From Desmodesmus armatus (Eukaryota > Chlorophyta > Chlorophyceae > Sphaeropleales > Scenedesmaceae): a DNA stretch of 64,000 bases. Positions within the stretch are counted from its first letter, which is position 1. Every line of letters starts with the position of its first letter. A program made the translations under genes and the position numbers. The notes beneath the pieces were generated by a model that was not told the origin of the DNA, did no database searches, and saw nothing but the letters and a program-made list of their open reading frames with translations. This document shows positions 33,101 through 43,247 of this stretch, in pieces. Where the stretch lies: assembly GCA_007449985.2 (NCBI GenBank), contig VIIQ02000743.1, positions 1-64,000 on the forward strand, given 5' to 3'.

Positions 33101-34585
33101 ATGCATCCTTGCCCCTCATGCCCATTTGCTGCTGCTGCTGCTGCTGTTGGTTGTTATTGCCCTTCCATTTTGCTGCTGCAGGCATGGCTTTGAGCAAGGG
33201 GGGTTTCATGGTTGTGGGTGACTCTGTGCGGGCGGGGCAGCGCATCAGATTCATGGTGAGTAAGCAAGACCGAGGGGGTTCAGCGGTTGAAGACACATGT
33301 GCAGATGGCCTATGATCAGATTATGTAATTGACTCACCAATGGTATTTGAGGTGCCCTGCATTGTCTCATGCGCATCATCGTGTGGGTACTTGTGGTGTT
33401 ATCGTAGTGTGCCATGCTGTGTTGTACTATTGAAGGTGCTGCACCATGCTGCGTGATGATGTGTTGCACCATGCCGTGCTGTGGCGTGCTGTGATGTGGT
33501 TTTTGTGCTGTGCCAGGTCCGTGACCGTGAGGGTGCTCAGCAGGACCTCACTTCGCACTGTTTGGCTTATAAGCGGCGTGAGCTGGCAGCAATGATGGGC
33601 AGCAGCAGCAGCAGTAGCTTCCTGGGAACTCTCAGCAGCGGCAGCAGCAGCAGCAGCAGCTCCCTGGGAACTCCAACCACCAGCAGCAGCAGCAGCAGTG
33701 CTGAGCAACAGCAGCAGCCGGAGCAAGAAGCAGTTGAGCAGCAGCCGCCGCAGCAGCAGGAGCAGGCGGCAGCACCCCAGCAGCAGCAGCAGCGGCGTGC
33801 ATTTGGAATGCTGCTGTTTAGCTGCAATGGGCGTGGCACGTCTCTTTACAACGAGCCAAGCTGGGACAGCAGGCAGCTGGCAGGATTTATCCCTGTGCCT
33901 GTGTCAGGGTTCATGTGCAACGGTGAGTAGAGAAGGAGTTGACTAAACTCACATAGTATGTGAAAGCCTGCTGCTGAGGCGACTGCTGCTAGGGCTCATT
34001 CACTTGGGCAGGGGGGTTTTGTTGGTGTAGTGGGGGGAGTGGAGGGCTCATTGGGTTTGATAGGGTGGAGCGGATTTGTGCATGCAGCAGTGATAGGCAT
34101 TGACACAGGGGCGAAGTCGCCGTTGGCAACCACTGCTGGGGTTAATGAGGGCACATGCGCAGCACCGCATCGTGTCTTGTGGGGCAGCTTGACGGTTCTG
34201 CCCTGTGCGGCTGCATTTTGTGGGGCATAGCCAGGCACACCTGTATATGACGGCATACTGTATTGGTGTTGTCCTGGTCTTTGGAAGAGCGTTGCTGATG
34301 ATTTGATGCTGATGTGTGCGTGGTGCTGCTTGTGTGTGTGCTGTTGCAGGCGAGATCGGCTCCCTTGGAGGCTCCACCCACCTTCATGGCTTCACTTGTG
34401 CAGCAGCAGTACTACGAGCAGTCACACCAGCAGAACCATCCACCCCGGCACCAACAAGCAGCAGCAGTGTTGTGGCTGACAGCAGCAGTAGCAGCGGTAG
34501 CAGCATCTTGGAAGGCGACAGCAGCAGCAGCAGCAGTGAGGCAGCAGGCAGTGGCAGGTTGGAGCCTGGCGAAGACAAGGTCTGA
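27187..34585 (+). CDS. FIST-domain sensory protein, probably organelle-targeted
   Basis: Nine exons fit splice signals and phase: 27187-27567, 28148-28286, 28810-28962, 30672-30904, 31362-31496, 32352-32472, 33182-33255, 33517-33922, 34350-34585; total 1878 nt, 625 residues, stop TGA. The first 60 residues are Arg/Ala/Ser/His-rich with no acids, like a transit peptide. FIST_N begins near residue 65 (ELAIVFLSSAYVQEYGSL, LRYITGST, then GYGVIGSTQDG). FIST_C is recognised by NKIGGLISAGK, GCRPLS, DFLIRGMALSKGGFMVVGD, VRAGQRIRFM, LLFSCNGRGTSLY and the closing NGEIGSLGGSTHLHGF. FIST proteins are thought to bind small ligands for signalling. A Ser/Gln-rich insert of about 80 residues splits FIST_C, and a Ser-rich tail ends the protein. 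Introns 1, 5 and 6 carry echoes of their exons, and intron 3 carries a LINE fragment. Confidence 0.85.
27871..28054 (+). repeat. two echoes of FIST exon 2
   Basis: Copies starting at 27871 and 28004 repeat the first 50-60 bp of the true exon at 28148 (GGCTATGGTGTGATCGGCAGC and on to ATCGAGCACGCCCC), with mismatches and small deletions. The flank is copied too: a poly-C tract, CATGTTGTCATG and a TTAG or TCAG acceptor precede the units. Spacing is 133 and 144 bp. Confidence 0.85.
27962..27986. repeat. poly-C tract (25 C)
   Basis: Part of the tandem unit in FIST intron 1; two related C-rich tracts lie at 27826-27833 and 28086-28093, the last followed by (CA)n to 28113. Confidence 0.9.
29133..29146. 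repeat. TGTG-G14 tract in intron
   Basis: Fourteen G residues after TGTG, in FIST intron 3, shortly before the LINE fragment. Confidence 0.95.
29229..30540 (+). mobile_element. 5'-truncated LINE in FIST intron 3
   Basis: The last part of a LINE reverse-transcriptase ORF plus its 3' UTR, in the same direction as the host gene. TGTAA at 30507, the algal polyadenylation signal, precedes a short A8 run at 30530-30538, which marks the likely 3' end. 5' truncation is the usual outcome of LINE insertion. No convincing target duplication was found, so the ends are approximate. Confidence 0.7.
29232..30254 (+). pseudogene. C-terminal part of LINE ORF2
   Basis: 340 codons open from 29232 to TGA 30254. 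It opens with VEPVLSYASHIWGP, the motif that follows the RT domain in L1-like elements, and later has a Cys/His region CRLCC ... HFLLECPVYDDLRAACP typical of their C-termini. The catalytic RT palm and the endonuclease are absent, so it cannot act alone. No internal stop occurs, which suggests a fairly young copy. Confidence 0.75.
30547..30629. repeat. inverted repeat near the intron 3 acceptor
   Basis: TGCACTACAATGCA at 30562-30575 and its exact complement TGCATTGTAGTGCA at 30590-30603 form 14-bp arms. Outer CAATACAATG and CATTGTATTC extend the pairing. It lies between the LINE end and exon 4 of the FIST gene. Confidence 0.85.
31614..31885 (+). repeat. echoes of FIST exon 5
   Basis: At 31621-31650, GCACTGCAGCGGGAGCTGGG followed by CAAGGTG copies the end of exon 5 with its donor. 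At 31847-31867, GGGATGAGCGGGGCAGCAAGC copies its middle, and TTGGGCAAGGTT follows. A weaker third match is at 32107. The true exon is 31362-31496. Confidence 0.75.
32641..32715 (+). repeat. echo of FIST exon 6
   Basis: About 72 bp repeat the second half of exon 6 (GGTCTCATGCCTGAGCTGCT through CATGACTTCCT), ending in a retained AGAGGT donor. The copy still translates as LMPELLREADGPPPEAHDFL, differing from the real exon by one residue in that stretch. Confidence 0.88.
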
Positions 34586-35640
34586 TGTGTTCAGTTGGCA
34601 AACTTTGGTTGATGGGAGGGCGGAGTGTCCTGCATTGCAGGATTTTGGAAAAGCGAGCGTGGTGTTGTTTTTTGTGTGAGGAACTCCCAATTCGTACAGA
34701 GCTGGTACATGGTAGCCTGTTGTATTCTGGGCTTTCGTTCTGGTGTGGGGTTTTGCTAATTTGAGGCTTGTCGTGTGTTGGCTACAAGTCTTTGGCGTGC
34801 CGGACCATGCTGCGGTCTTGACTGACCAGGGTTTACAGGAATTGAATGTCCCGGGAGGGACGCAAGCCTGTTGTGGCTTGGTTCAGCCTGAGGACCAAGA
34901 AGCGACAGTAGTTCAGTCTGAGAAGCAGGATTCGGCTGTAGTTGTGCGCATGCCCTGTGTTGAGGTATGGCCCTTTGCTCACTCTGGTGGCAGGTCGTGT
35001 GCAGTCAGCAGCAACAGGTGTCGTGCACATGCACTGTGCTGAGCTGTGATCCTCGTCATCCGCTTGAAGTTGCTGTGGGCATACTTTGGTTCAGGGAAGA
35101 AGCTGTGATGTGTGCTGTGGTGAAATAGGCTGCTTGCGCGTTGCAAGCTCCTGGACAATGGGGTGGTACAGAGCTTTTCGTCCCTGCTGGCCATGTTCCT
35201 TGCACAGCAGCCCAGAAGGGAGTGGCTCGTTGGTTACTAACCAAACAGCACCTATTCACACAGCAATAACCTGGCAACTTTAACCCCCAATCAACAACGT
35301 ACAGACCTGACAACTTTGGGAACTTGAGCAACCAGCAATATCAGGTATAGAGCGCATCGTGCATTGGACAATATGCACAGCATTACCGGCTGCAACGATG
35401 ATGAGCAAAGTGCAGCCACCACAAAGCAAAACTGCCACCTCATTTATACAAGCTCCACCAAATGCTGTCGCACAACAGCATGCTGGTCTGGTTGAGCAAG
35501 CATACAGATCTAGGCCCGGCCGGCATAGTATGCGGTGTCAGCCTGCCTGCGTATGCACCGCAGCCGACCCTGCTGCACAATCCTGGCCCAAGGGGGCGGC
35601 CCTCTCTTGTGAAGCTGCCACGTGCGTTGAGGTGAGGCTG
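34586..35640. other. convergent intergenic region
   Basis: Lies between the 3' ends of the plus-strand FIST gene and the minus-strand ankyrin gene. A short open stretch at 34833-34990 is not supported by splice sites or a domain. Nothing else is seen. Confidence 0.45.
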
Positions 35641-37310
35641 TCAGGGCTGCTGCTGCTGCTGTTGCTGCTGTTTAGCAAGGATGTCCCGGCTGCTGCTGCT
35701 GCTGTTGCCACTGCACCCTGCCACATCTTCAACCGCAGCAGATGCAGCAACATTGGCAGCTGTCATGGCTGCTGCTACCTTTGCCTCACCCGCTACCTCA
35801 CCAACCACTTCCCTTGCAGCCTGCACCGCAGCACTGACAGCAGCACTGACAGCAGAGGCAGTGATGTCTGCTGCGGCCGCGCGCAGCTGCTGGTGGCTTC
35901 CTGCGATGCCAATCACCAACCGCTGCAGCTCTGGCCACCGTGCCTCAAGCTCCCTCACCCTGCCTTCCGCTGCCTGCAGCTGCTGCAGCACCCCAGCTGC
36001 CACTGACCGATCGGCCAGCACTGCAGCTGCTGCAAACTTGTCCCGATCCATGAGCGCCCTCAGCATTGTGCTGGCAAGCTCAGTGTGACCTGCTGCTGCA
36101 GCAGCCCTGGCTGCCGCTGCCGTTGAGTGTGTAGAGAGTTGTGGGGCATCAAGCAATGCCTGAACTGCCTCAGCATGACCGCGGGCTGCTGCTACTTGCA
36201 AAGGTGTCAGACCGGATGTGTCAGCAGCGGTCAAGCTTGCATGTGCAGTCAGAAGCAGCTGTACAACCAAAGCATTGCCACGCTCTGCTGCACAGTGCAG
36301 GGCTGTCTCACCAAACCAGCTAGCAGCCTGCACGTTTGCACGTGCATCCAGCAGCAGCTGTACAGTCACACCATCGCCATGCTCTGCTGCATAGTGCAAG
36401 GCCGTCCTACCAAAGCTGCCAGCAGCCTGCGCGTCTGCATGTGCATCCAGCAGAAGCTGCACCATCGCACACTTGCCGTGCTTTGCTGCATAGTGCAGGG
36501 CTGTGTCACCATAGCTGGACGCATTCACGTCTGCGTGTGCCTCTAACAGCAGCTGCGCCAATGCACAACTGCCGTGCTGTGCTGCATAATGCAGGGCTGT
36601 CTGACCATTGCTGCCAGCAGCATGCACGTCTGCATGTGCATCCAGCAGCAGCTGCGCCATTGCACAACTGCTGTGCTTTGCTGCCAAGTGCAGGGCTGTC
36701 TCACCAAAGCTGCTAACACTGTTCATGTCTGCATGTGCGTTCAGCAGCACCTGTGCCATTTCACAATCGCCGCGCTGTGCTGCATAGTGCAGGGCTGTCT
36801 CATCATATCTGCTAGCAGCCTGCACGCTCGCATGCGCATCCAGCAGCAGCTGTATTATTGCACAACTGCCGCGCTTTGCTGCATAATGCAGGGCTGTCTC
36901 GCCACAGCTGCAAGCAGCATGCACGTCTGCATGTGCATCTAGCAGCAGCTGTGCCATCATGGTGTGGTGGTTGCTGGCTGCAAGGTGCAGGGCTGTGCAG
37001 CCCGTTGCCTCAGCAGCATTCACTGCTGCATGCGCCTCCAGCAGTAGCTGTGCCACTGCGGTGTGGCCTTCCGCCGCTGCAAAATGCAGGTCCAGCCGTC
37101 TGGATCAGCAGCATCTACTGCTGCTTGTGCATGTAAAAGCAGTTGCACGACTGCGACCTGGTTGTTGTATGCTGCGTAATGGAGAGCCGTGCTGCCTTTC
37201 TCGTCTGCAGCGTTGACTGGAGTTCCTGACAGCAGTAGCTGTTTGGCTGCTGTTGCATCACCCTCAAGTGCTGCTCGGAAGAGAGCTGCCACAGCGGATG
37301 AGTGTGACAT
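35641..37310 (-). pseudogene. ankyrin-repeat protein, frameshifted near its start
   Basis: ATG at 37310 opens a frame with two repeats (FRAALEGDATAAKQLLLSG, GSTALHYAAYNN). At about 37093 the sequence reads GGCTGGACCTGCATTTT where every other repeat has ACAGCCCTGCA, so four bases are missing and the frame is lost. The following frame then runs unbroken to 35641 and encodes about eleven more repeats (ALHLAASNHH, ALHYAAKRGS, ALHYAAQHGS, PLQVAAARGHAEAV). The C-terminal block (GRVRELEARWPELQ, IGIAGSHQQL, Ala-rich helices, poly-Gln) is shared with the gene at 3385-5211. The rest is intact, so recent inactivation and assembly error are both possible. An ankyrin scaffold role is expected from the family. 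Confidence 0.75.
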
Positions 37311-37731
37311 GTTGAAGTTGACGTTTGTGAAAGACTGAGAGGACGACCCGGCTTCTGTCGCACTCCAATGCAGACGTTATGACATATTGTGACGCTTGCG
37401 TAACAGGTACGCATACTAATTACGACATCCCCTATGAACTGCGTATAAACAACGTGCAGATATCGCGCATAGAAGAGAGCGCCGGATGTCGACAAGGCCT
37501 TGCGACACATTACTGCATGGGCTGTGGGTGGCAGTGGCAGCTCCCTCGGCCTTGTTTCAGCAGCCATCTTGAAACAGAGAACCGAGTGACAAGAGCTCGC
37601 AGGTGTGTTCACTAAGGTTAAGCTCAAGCATCGTTAAAAAGCCCAAACAACCCGCCATCGCCGCACGATCGTCGACGAACCTCGACCGCGCAACTGCAGG
37701 GCATCGGCAGGTCGTTTCGGGCGGCTTGCGC

Positions 37732-37739
37732 TTTATAAT
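37732..37739 (+). promoter_or_regulatory. possible TATA element
   Basis: TTTATAAT lies about 150 bp before the ATG of the secreted-protein gene, in the 575-bp interval between two divergent genes. The match is by sequence only. Nothing else is recognised between 37311 and 37885. Confidence 0.3.
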
Positions 37740-37885
37740 CTGAACGCACAGAGTCCAAGCATCTATTTACTCTTCCAGACGAAGCCATTTCGGCATCTGT
37801 CAGGCCTTAGGCCTGTCAACGCCTCAACTCAACCCCAGCAGCAGAGCTGAAACATCACTTCCTTTTCTCCAGCCAACAACCAACC

Positions 37886-38706
37886 ATGAGCAGTGCCAAG
37901 CTGTGTATGCTTGGCCTGGCAGTGTTTGCGCTGGCCGTTTGCGTTGCTGGCGCCCCAGTTTGCAGCGATGTGTGCATCAACATTGCTTGTGCTTCATGTG
38001 GCAACGTTTCATACCTTGTGAGGACTACTGGGTCCAAACAGACCTCCCGTAGTCTGCCCAAGACTACTTGTGGTTGCAAGAGCCAGGAGGACATGAACGA
38101 TGCAGGTGGGCCCTGCTGACTATCTGCCCCCGCCAGTCCAAGCAACAGTGTACAGCCCTGCTGCATGGCAAGCATTGCTGATGGCCTGCAAGCATGGCGT
38201 TGGACGCTGCTGCTCTGGCGCTCTCACCCACTGACTGTCTAACGGTCAGGCTGCAACTGGTGGCTCGACAGCCACGCTGATATCATGACATGGATGCATT
38301 GATGTGCCAACAACAGTGGCATGTTTGTGTTTTGCCCCTGTGTATCTGATCCACGTTGCTACCACATAATTCAAGGATGGGGACGCGGGCTATGCAACTA
38401 TCGACATTGGCGGGGGGGGGGGGGGGGGGGGGGGGCAAGACCGACTACAAAAGTGACACCTTCACCTTCCGACCAAGCTACACAATCGGAGTCACGTGCA
38501 CCTACACGCTGACAGGCAATGCCAAGGCCCCCATATGGACCTTCAGTTCCAAACCTGGATGCCTGCCAGGGCCTGTCCCTCAGGCTGACAGCAGAGGGCG
38601 GCAGCACCAAAACCGCCCTCACCCCAAGCCAGGCCCCTCAGGGCCTCAATGCCCCCTGGAACCTTCCACACCTTTTGCAGTGCCAGTGACAGTGCCAAGG
38701 CTGTAG
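37886..38706 (+). CDS. small Cys-rich secreted protein with poly-G tract
   Basis: ATG 37886 begins a clear signal peptide (MSSAKLCMLGLAVFALAV, then CVAGA) with likely cleavage after AGA. A short Cys-rich domain follows (C-x3-C-x4-C-x2-C spacing, then CGC). Exon 1 ends at a GT donor at 38106. A second exon from about 38376 reads DGDAGYATIDIG in one frame, then enters 24 consecutive G residues. After these, another frame reads TDYKSDTFTFRPSYTIGVTC and TGNAKAPIWTF to TAG at 38704. The tract length printed does not connect the frames. Secreted wall or matrix protein is the likely class; no named family is recognised. Whether the second exon belongs to the first is moderately supported by context only. 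Confidence 0.55.
38412..38435. repeat. poly-G tract (24 G) inside a putative exon
   Basis: Uninterrupted run of 24 G on the plus strand. It would encode poly-glycine, and its length sets the downstream frame. Confidence 0.95.
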
Positions 38707-39603
38707 AAAGTAACTCTGTAGTGTCAGTGCTGCATGGTCATGTTTGTTGATGAAGCAGTGTGCCCTGCCAAAACAAAGCTTGCGCTTGACCCAGTGACTG
38801 CGGCAGTGGCAATACCTTATTGGCAATGTGCCTGCTAATCAGGCCTTTGTGCCGCCGGCTGTGCTCACATGCGTGAGCGTGTGTGCCTCCCTGCTGGTAC
38901 AATACATTGTCAGTTGGGACCCCGATACTTGGGTTGTTGTCCAATGGTGGTGGTGTGGAAGTTGCAGTACTTCTTTGACAGTTGTACATATGCAGTTGTA
39001 ACACGCCTCTGGCCTGCTCGAACTTGCAGCATGCACATTGCGGCCAGCAGCTCAGATTGCCGGGCTCAGGCAACCCTGTGGATTCGGCAGTGCTGGCGTC
39101 GGCAGATTGCTGCACATGCAATGGCAACGCAGCGCTTTGTAGCAGCCAGTGGCCAGTGCGCACCGCTCACCATCTCTCAAACATGCAACGGCTCAAAGGG
39201 GCCTGGAGCTTATGTGTTCATCACTGAAGCCTTCTTGTTGAGAGGCCTCGTGTGCTGTACAACTAGTCATGTTACATGGAGGCGCTATTGACCCCACTAG
39301 GTGTCGAAAGCAACATGGTCCAGGACATGCCTGAAAGGAACATGGTCCAGGACATGCCTGAAACAGCCGGTGCGTACCGCACACAGTGTAAAGCCTCAAA
39401 GCAACGATGCAACTGCGCTCATGGCTGCTGTGCCTCCCAGTTCAACAACCCTGATGTGCTTGATATAATGCTCCGTTTGCACTCCCTGCTCCAACTGCAC
39501 TCCCTGCTGCTGTCTCTGTCCATGGCTTAGGAAGGCCATGCGGTGACAGGGCTGCAAAACGTGCCGTGCAGGTTCAGCAGCATAATCCGCAAAAATGACC
39601 CGT
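38707..39603. other. intergenic with possible exon remnants
   Basis: A short Cys-rich open stretch at 39020-39210 (ADCCTCNGNAALCSS) resembles the secreted gene's style but has no firm splice context. A tandem repeat lies at 39312-39365. No gene is called. Confidence 0.35.
39312..39365. repeat. 27-bp tandem duplication
   Basis: AACATGGTCCAGGACATGCCTGAAA plus two bases is repeated twice in tandem, with only the last two bases differing. Confidence 0.95.
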
Positions 39604-40818
39604 CTACTGCGCCAGGCTTTGGTCGACACATATGATCTTCATCTTTGAGCATGTCACCTCTGGTGCCTTCTTCATGGACCCACTGCCACTGGCATTCAGC
39701 TTGAAGGAAACATTGGACAGGGTGAACTGCCACACCTGCAGCACGACAACAATGGTACAGACCAGGGGATGGTGCAGTTGTTGACGAGATGCCGGGAAGC
39801 AGCAACTGGCACAAGGAGGCGTGTGCACGACACTAGGCTTGATGACAACCAATATGTCACACGGTGTTGGCAGATGCAGGCTAACTAGCACATGTAGAGG
39901 GTGTCTAATGGTAATATCAGGGAAATCGTTACTGCAATGACAGCATACATGTGGGCGTGGGAGTCCGCCCCATCTGGTGAGCCCCCCAAAAAACATGAAG
40001 GTGTCAGGTCATGCCGCCGTTGCTCACGCAGCCAAGGCGCTGCTGACATCATGAAGCTGAGTGCACAGCCAGATATGTGAGAAAATGCACAATGCAAGGG
40101 CTCCTCTTGAGCCGAGGCTTGCTGGCTGAAACCAAGGATGGGGCTATGTCCCCAATTTATGTACTGTGCTGTACTGCATCAGCAGGGGCTGTTGCTTACG
40201 TTGTCGTAGTACTTGTAAGTGTCCAGGTTGCCCTTGATCTCTGCCTTGGCTAGGATCTCGGACTTGAGGGCTGCCAGCACAGACTGGTCCAACTGCAGGC
40301 AGCAGCACCCATCACCCACTGTGTGTGTTGCATGCAGGAACATACTGCTGCTAGGTGCTCCTGTCCTGATAAGGAGTCACTGCCATGCTTGCTTCTGGTG
40401 GTTAGGCAGGGTTATGGGGGGTCTTGCACAAGCAAAAGCAGTGCAGGAAGCATACTCCGCCCCTTCGCAGGATCATGCATGCATGGGACCTGGCCCCTCA
40501 GTCAGCTGCTGCTGCTGTTGCAAAATGCAGATAGAAAAGGTTTCCTCATTGGTTAGGCAGGGCAACCATAACTGTTGCCACCCTGGCAGTGCATATGGCT
40601 CTGTTGCAGAAATTGTCAGCAGCGCTGCCATGGGTGCACCTGCCCTGCGCGCAGCAGCAGCTAACACCTCCTGCGTGCAAGCGTTCGCCTTGTGAACGTA
40701 CCTGTGCCAGTGTCGCCACTGCAAGAGGCTCAGGGACTTGGCCTTCCTCCACAAGCTCTTGCAGGACTTCGTACAGAGCCAGGGCTAGCTGTGTGTTGGC
40801 ATACAACTGAGCTGCCAT
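39604..40818 (-). CDS. TOA2: transcription initiation factor IIA, gamma subunit
   Basis: Three exons, all phase 0: 40702-40818, 40200-40292, 39604-39735; 113 residues, close to the usual 106-110. Exon 1 encodes the N-terminal helices (LYANTQLALALYEVLQELV, EPLAVATLAQ). Exon 2 continues LDQSVLAALKSEI and IKGNLDTYKYYDN, the four-helix-bundle end. Exon 3 gives the beta-barrel part VWQFTLSNVSFKL and KMKIICVD. TFIIA-gamma pairs with the large TFIIA subunit and stabilises TBP on the TATA box in the nucleus. Donors are GTACGT and GTAAGC. The final barrel segment carries a Ser/Gly insert (NASGSGSMKK) relative to plant and animal forms. No broken residue is seen, so the gene looks functional. Confidence 0.9.
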
Positions 40819-41275
40819 GACCACTGACACAGCCGACCCTGGCCCTTGAACAGAGCAGCAGCAATGCTGTTGCAGTACAGCGGGTGGGTTCAAGACTTTG
40901 AGAAACGTCTGCAAAGGATTGGAGCTTGCTTGAGAGGGATCAACAGCAGCACCACCTCAACAGCAAACTGAGCAGGCGAAAGGTTTGGGAACGAGGATAG
41001 CACGTCAGTATTATAACCGTGGCTTAGGCAGTGGAAAAAGGCACAGCTGTGCAGCTAATGCGGTTTAGGTCCTTGCCGAATTGTTGGTCATGATCTCAGG
41101 ACTGTTGGTGAGAGGGGAGTTTCAACGGTGCACACAATGTTGTTCTTTTTTGTTGCTCAGAAAACACTTTCACACCCCTGAACGGCAGTGACTGTTGCTG
41201 GTGAAAACAGCTTGTGTGCCAGCAGTGCACCCACTCTATCAATAGTACTCATTTGGCCAGCCCACAGCATCCCAC

Positions 41276-43247
41276 ATGCCAGGGCTTGTGCACCCAAACG
41301 ATGAAGCCTGCGAGTCAATATCAGTCAGACTTAGCAGCTTGCAGGACCTTCGGCTGCCAGCTGCGCTTCTGCGTCAGCAGCAGGACCACCCCCCAGACCC
41401 CGCAGAAATCCAACAGCACCTGAAAGACCTGCTACACAGGGATGCAGCAGTGTTCCTTGAAGTACGTTGATCTTTCCATATGTGGCACCAGCTAGCTCAA
41501 GTTCTGTGTGTCAAGCAGCAATCCTTTTCTTTGCCAGCCTGTCACCCAGCACCCTACATCTCATCGCAGTGCAAGGAGCAGTAGCCGCCATGCATTGGTA
41601 CAGGTGTTACAGCCGTCATCCTTATGCTTTCATAGCCGGACTTGTTGCCTGTATGCAGCGCTATGCCCTTCTGCTGTCGGCAGAAGAGCGAGACACCTTC
41701 CAGCCCCTAAGAGGGCACTACGAAGTCAACTTCTACCTTCAGCAAGCAGAGGCTGCCAACCAGCAGCAGCAGCAGCAACAACAGCAACACCAGCAGCAGC
41801 AGCCGCAGCCAGGCAGCCGGCGAGGGCAGCAGCACCTCAGCAGTACTGTGAAAAACAGGCGGCTCGCATTCATGCGGCGACTGGAGCATCAGGGCGAGTA
41901 TTTCTCAGAGCACGCCATGCGGCAGCGGGAACCACTGGTCTGGCAGGAGTGCATAGGTGCGCTGGAAACTAGGCTGCTGCCAGTCTGCGACAGGCAGGCA
42001 CACTGCACATAGGCAGATAGTGCATGTTAGCATGGCAGGTCTGAGGTTGCTTTGCTTGATGAATGTAAAGGCGGCAAGACCTATGGATCACGCGCATGTC
42101 ACTCTAAGCACAGCTAGCATGAGGCTGCATAATCAGCATATGGTGAGGCTGTGTCACCCTGGAAGCTACAGCACAACAGCACGCCTTGCCAATTTTGAGC
42201 GTTGGCAAGCTCATACTCGCCTGCTGTTGCTGTGTCTGCCTGCCTGCAGGCCGGCACGAAGGACATCCCATGCTTCCCCCAGCAGCAGCTGCAGGTACAG
42301 ATTGGAGGCAGTCCAGTTTGCACAGTGCAGCATGGTGCAGCTGTGGCATTTCGTGCTGCTCTGTTGGCGTGACAAGCACGGAGAGCAGCACATCAAGTAG
42401 CCGCTGTTGGTGCTGGGTTTGGTTTGTATGATGCCCCACACATCGCTGGTGTTAACAAGGTGTCTTGCTGGCTTGGAGTTTTGTGGATGTATGTGTGTGT
42501 GGGGGGGGGGGGGGGGGAGGATGGGGGCAGCAAGGGCCTCTCCCCCCCCCCCCTCATTGTCGCTCCTCGCCCCCATGACCCCCGCCACACACACACACAC
42601 ACATATGCCATATGTTTGTGAAGTCAGGATGCTGTCTGTCCCGTGTGTGCGGTTGTGCAGGTGAACGGGGCTTTGCAGGCAGCCTGCTAGCCAGCTACGA
42701 TGAAGCCATGCTGCAGGCGCGGCTGCAGCAGCAGATGGAAGACGAAGAGGCAGCCATGTCTGAACACGAAAGCGACTCAGAATCCTACGCTGACGCTGCT
42801 GGCGCTGATATTGATGCTGATACTGATGCTGAAGCTTACGGGGTCACCGAGCAGCAACACGCCCAGCAGCAGCAGCACCAGGGGCAGCAGAACGGCAGTG
42901 CGGCAGGGCCTGCTGCATCACTGCCGCCACACTCAATCAGCACGCCATCAGCAGCTTCCGCAGGACGCACCGAGGCGGCGCGGGCGCGCGCAGCCGAGGC
43001 GCAAGCGCAGCAGCCGCAGCAGCAGCAGGGGTCCGCGGCAGCAGCAGCTGGGGTGGTGGACATGGGCCCGGGTGGTATGGCGCGCAGGCGGCAGGAGTTC
43101 TTGCTTGAGATGCAGCATAGGTTTCTGGATGGGTTGGATGGGGAGCACCAGGACTATGCTGCGATAGATGGTGATGTGGGGTTGGATGAGGATTGGGCTA
43201 AGCAGCAGGCGCAGGACGCTGAGGATGCCTATTTTGACGCGGATTAG
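41276..43247 (+). CDS. CCDC97-like protein (SF3b-associated family)
   Basis: Three exons: 41276-41461, 41659-41956, 42661-43247; 356 residues, stop TAG. The ATG at 41276 is followed within about 35 residues by LRLPAALLRQQQDHPPD and LLHRDAAVFLERY, typical of the CCDC97 conserved region. Then comes HYEVNFYL, a poly-Gln insert, and the strongly conserved KNRRLAFMRRLEHQGEYFS with MRQREPLVW. The C-terminus ends in an acidic block, RRRQEFLLEMQHRFLDG and DAEDAYFDAD. In animals CCDC97 is reported with the SF3b complex of the U2 snRNP, so a nuclear splicing-related role is inferred. Gln- and Ala-rich inserts are peculiar to this genome. The stop-proximal sequence is repeated in the 3' flank. Confidence 0.85.
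42488..42517. repeat. (TG)n-G17 tract in intron
   Basis: ATGTGTGTGT runs straight into 17 G residues. A C-rich run at 42541-42552 and (CA)n at 42583-42602 follow in the same intron of the CCDC97 gene. Confidence 0.93.

Noticed and set aside
35681..36088. Plus-strand open frames across the ankyrin gene
   Set aside because: They are mirror readings of CAG/GCT-rich minus-strand codons and show no independent signals.
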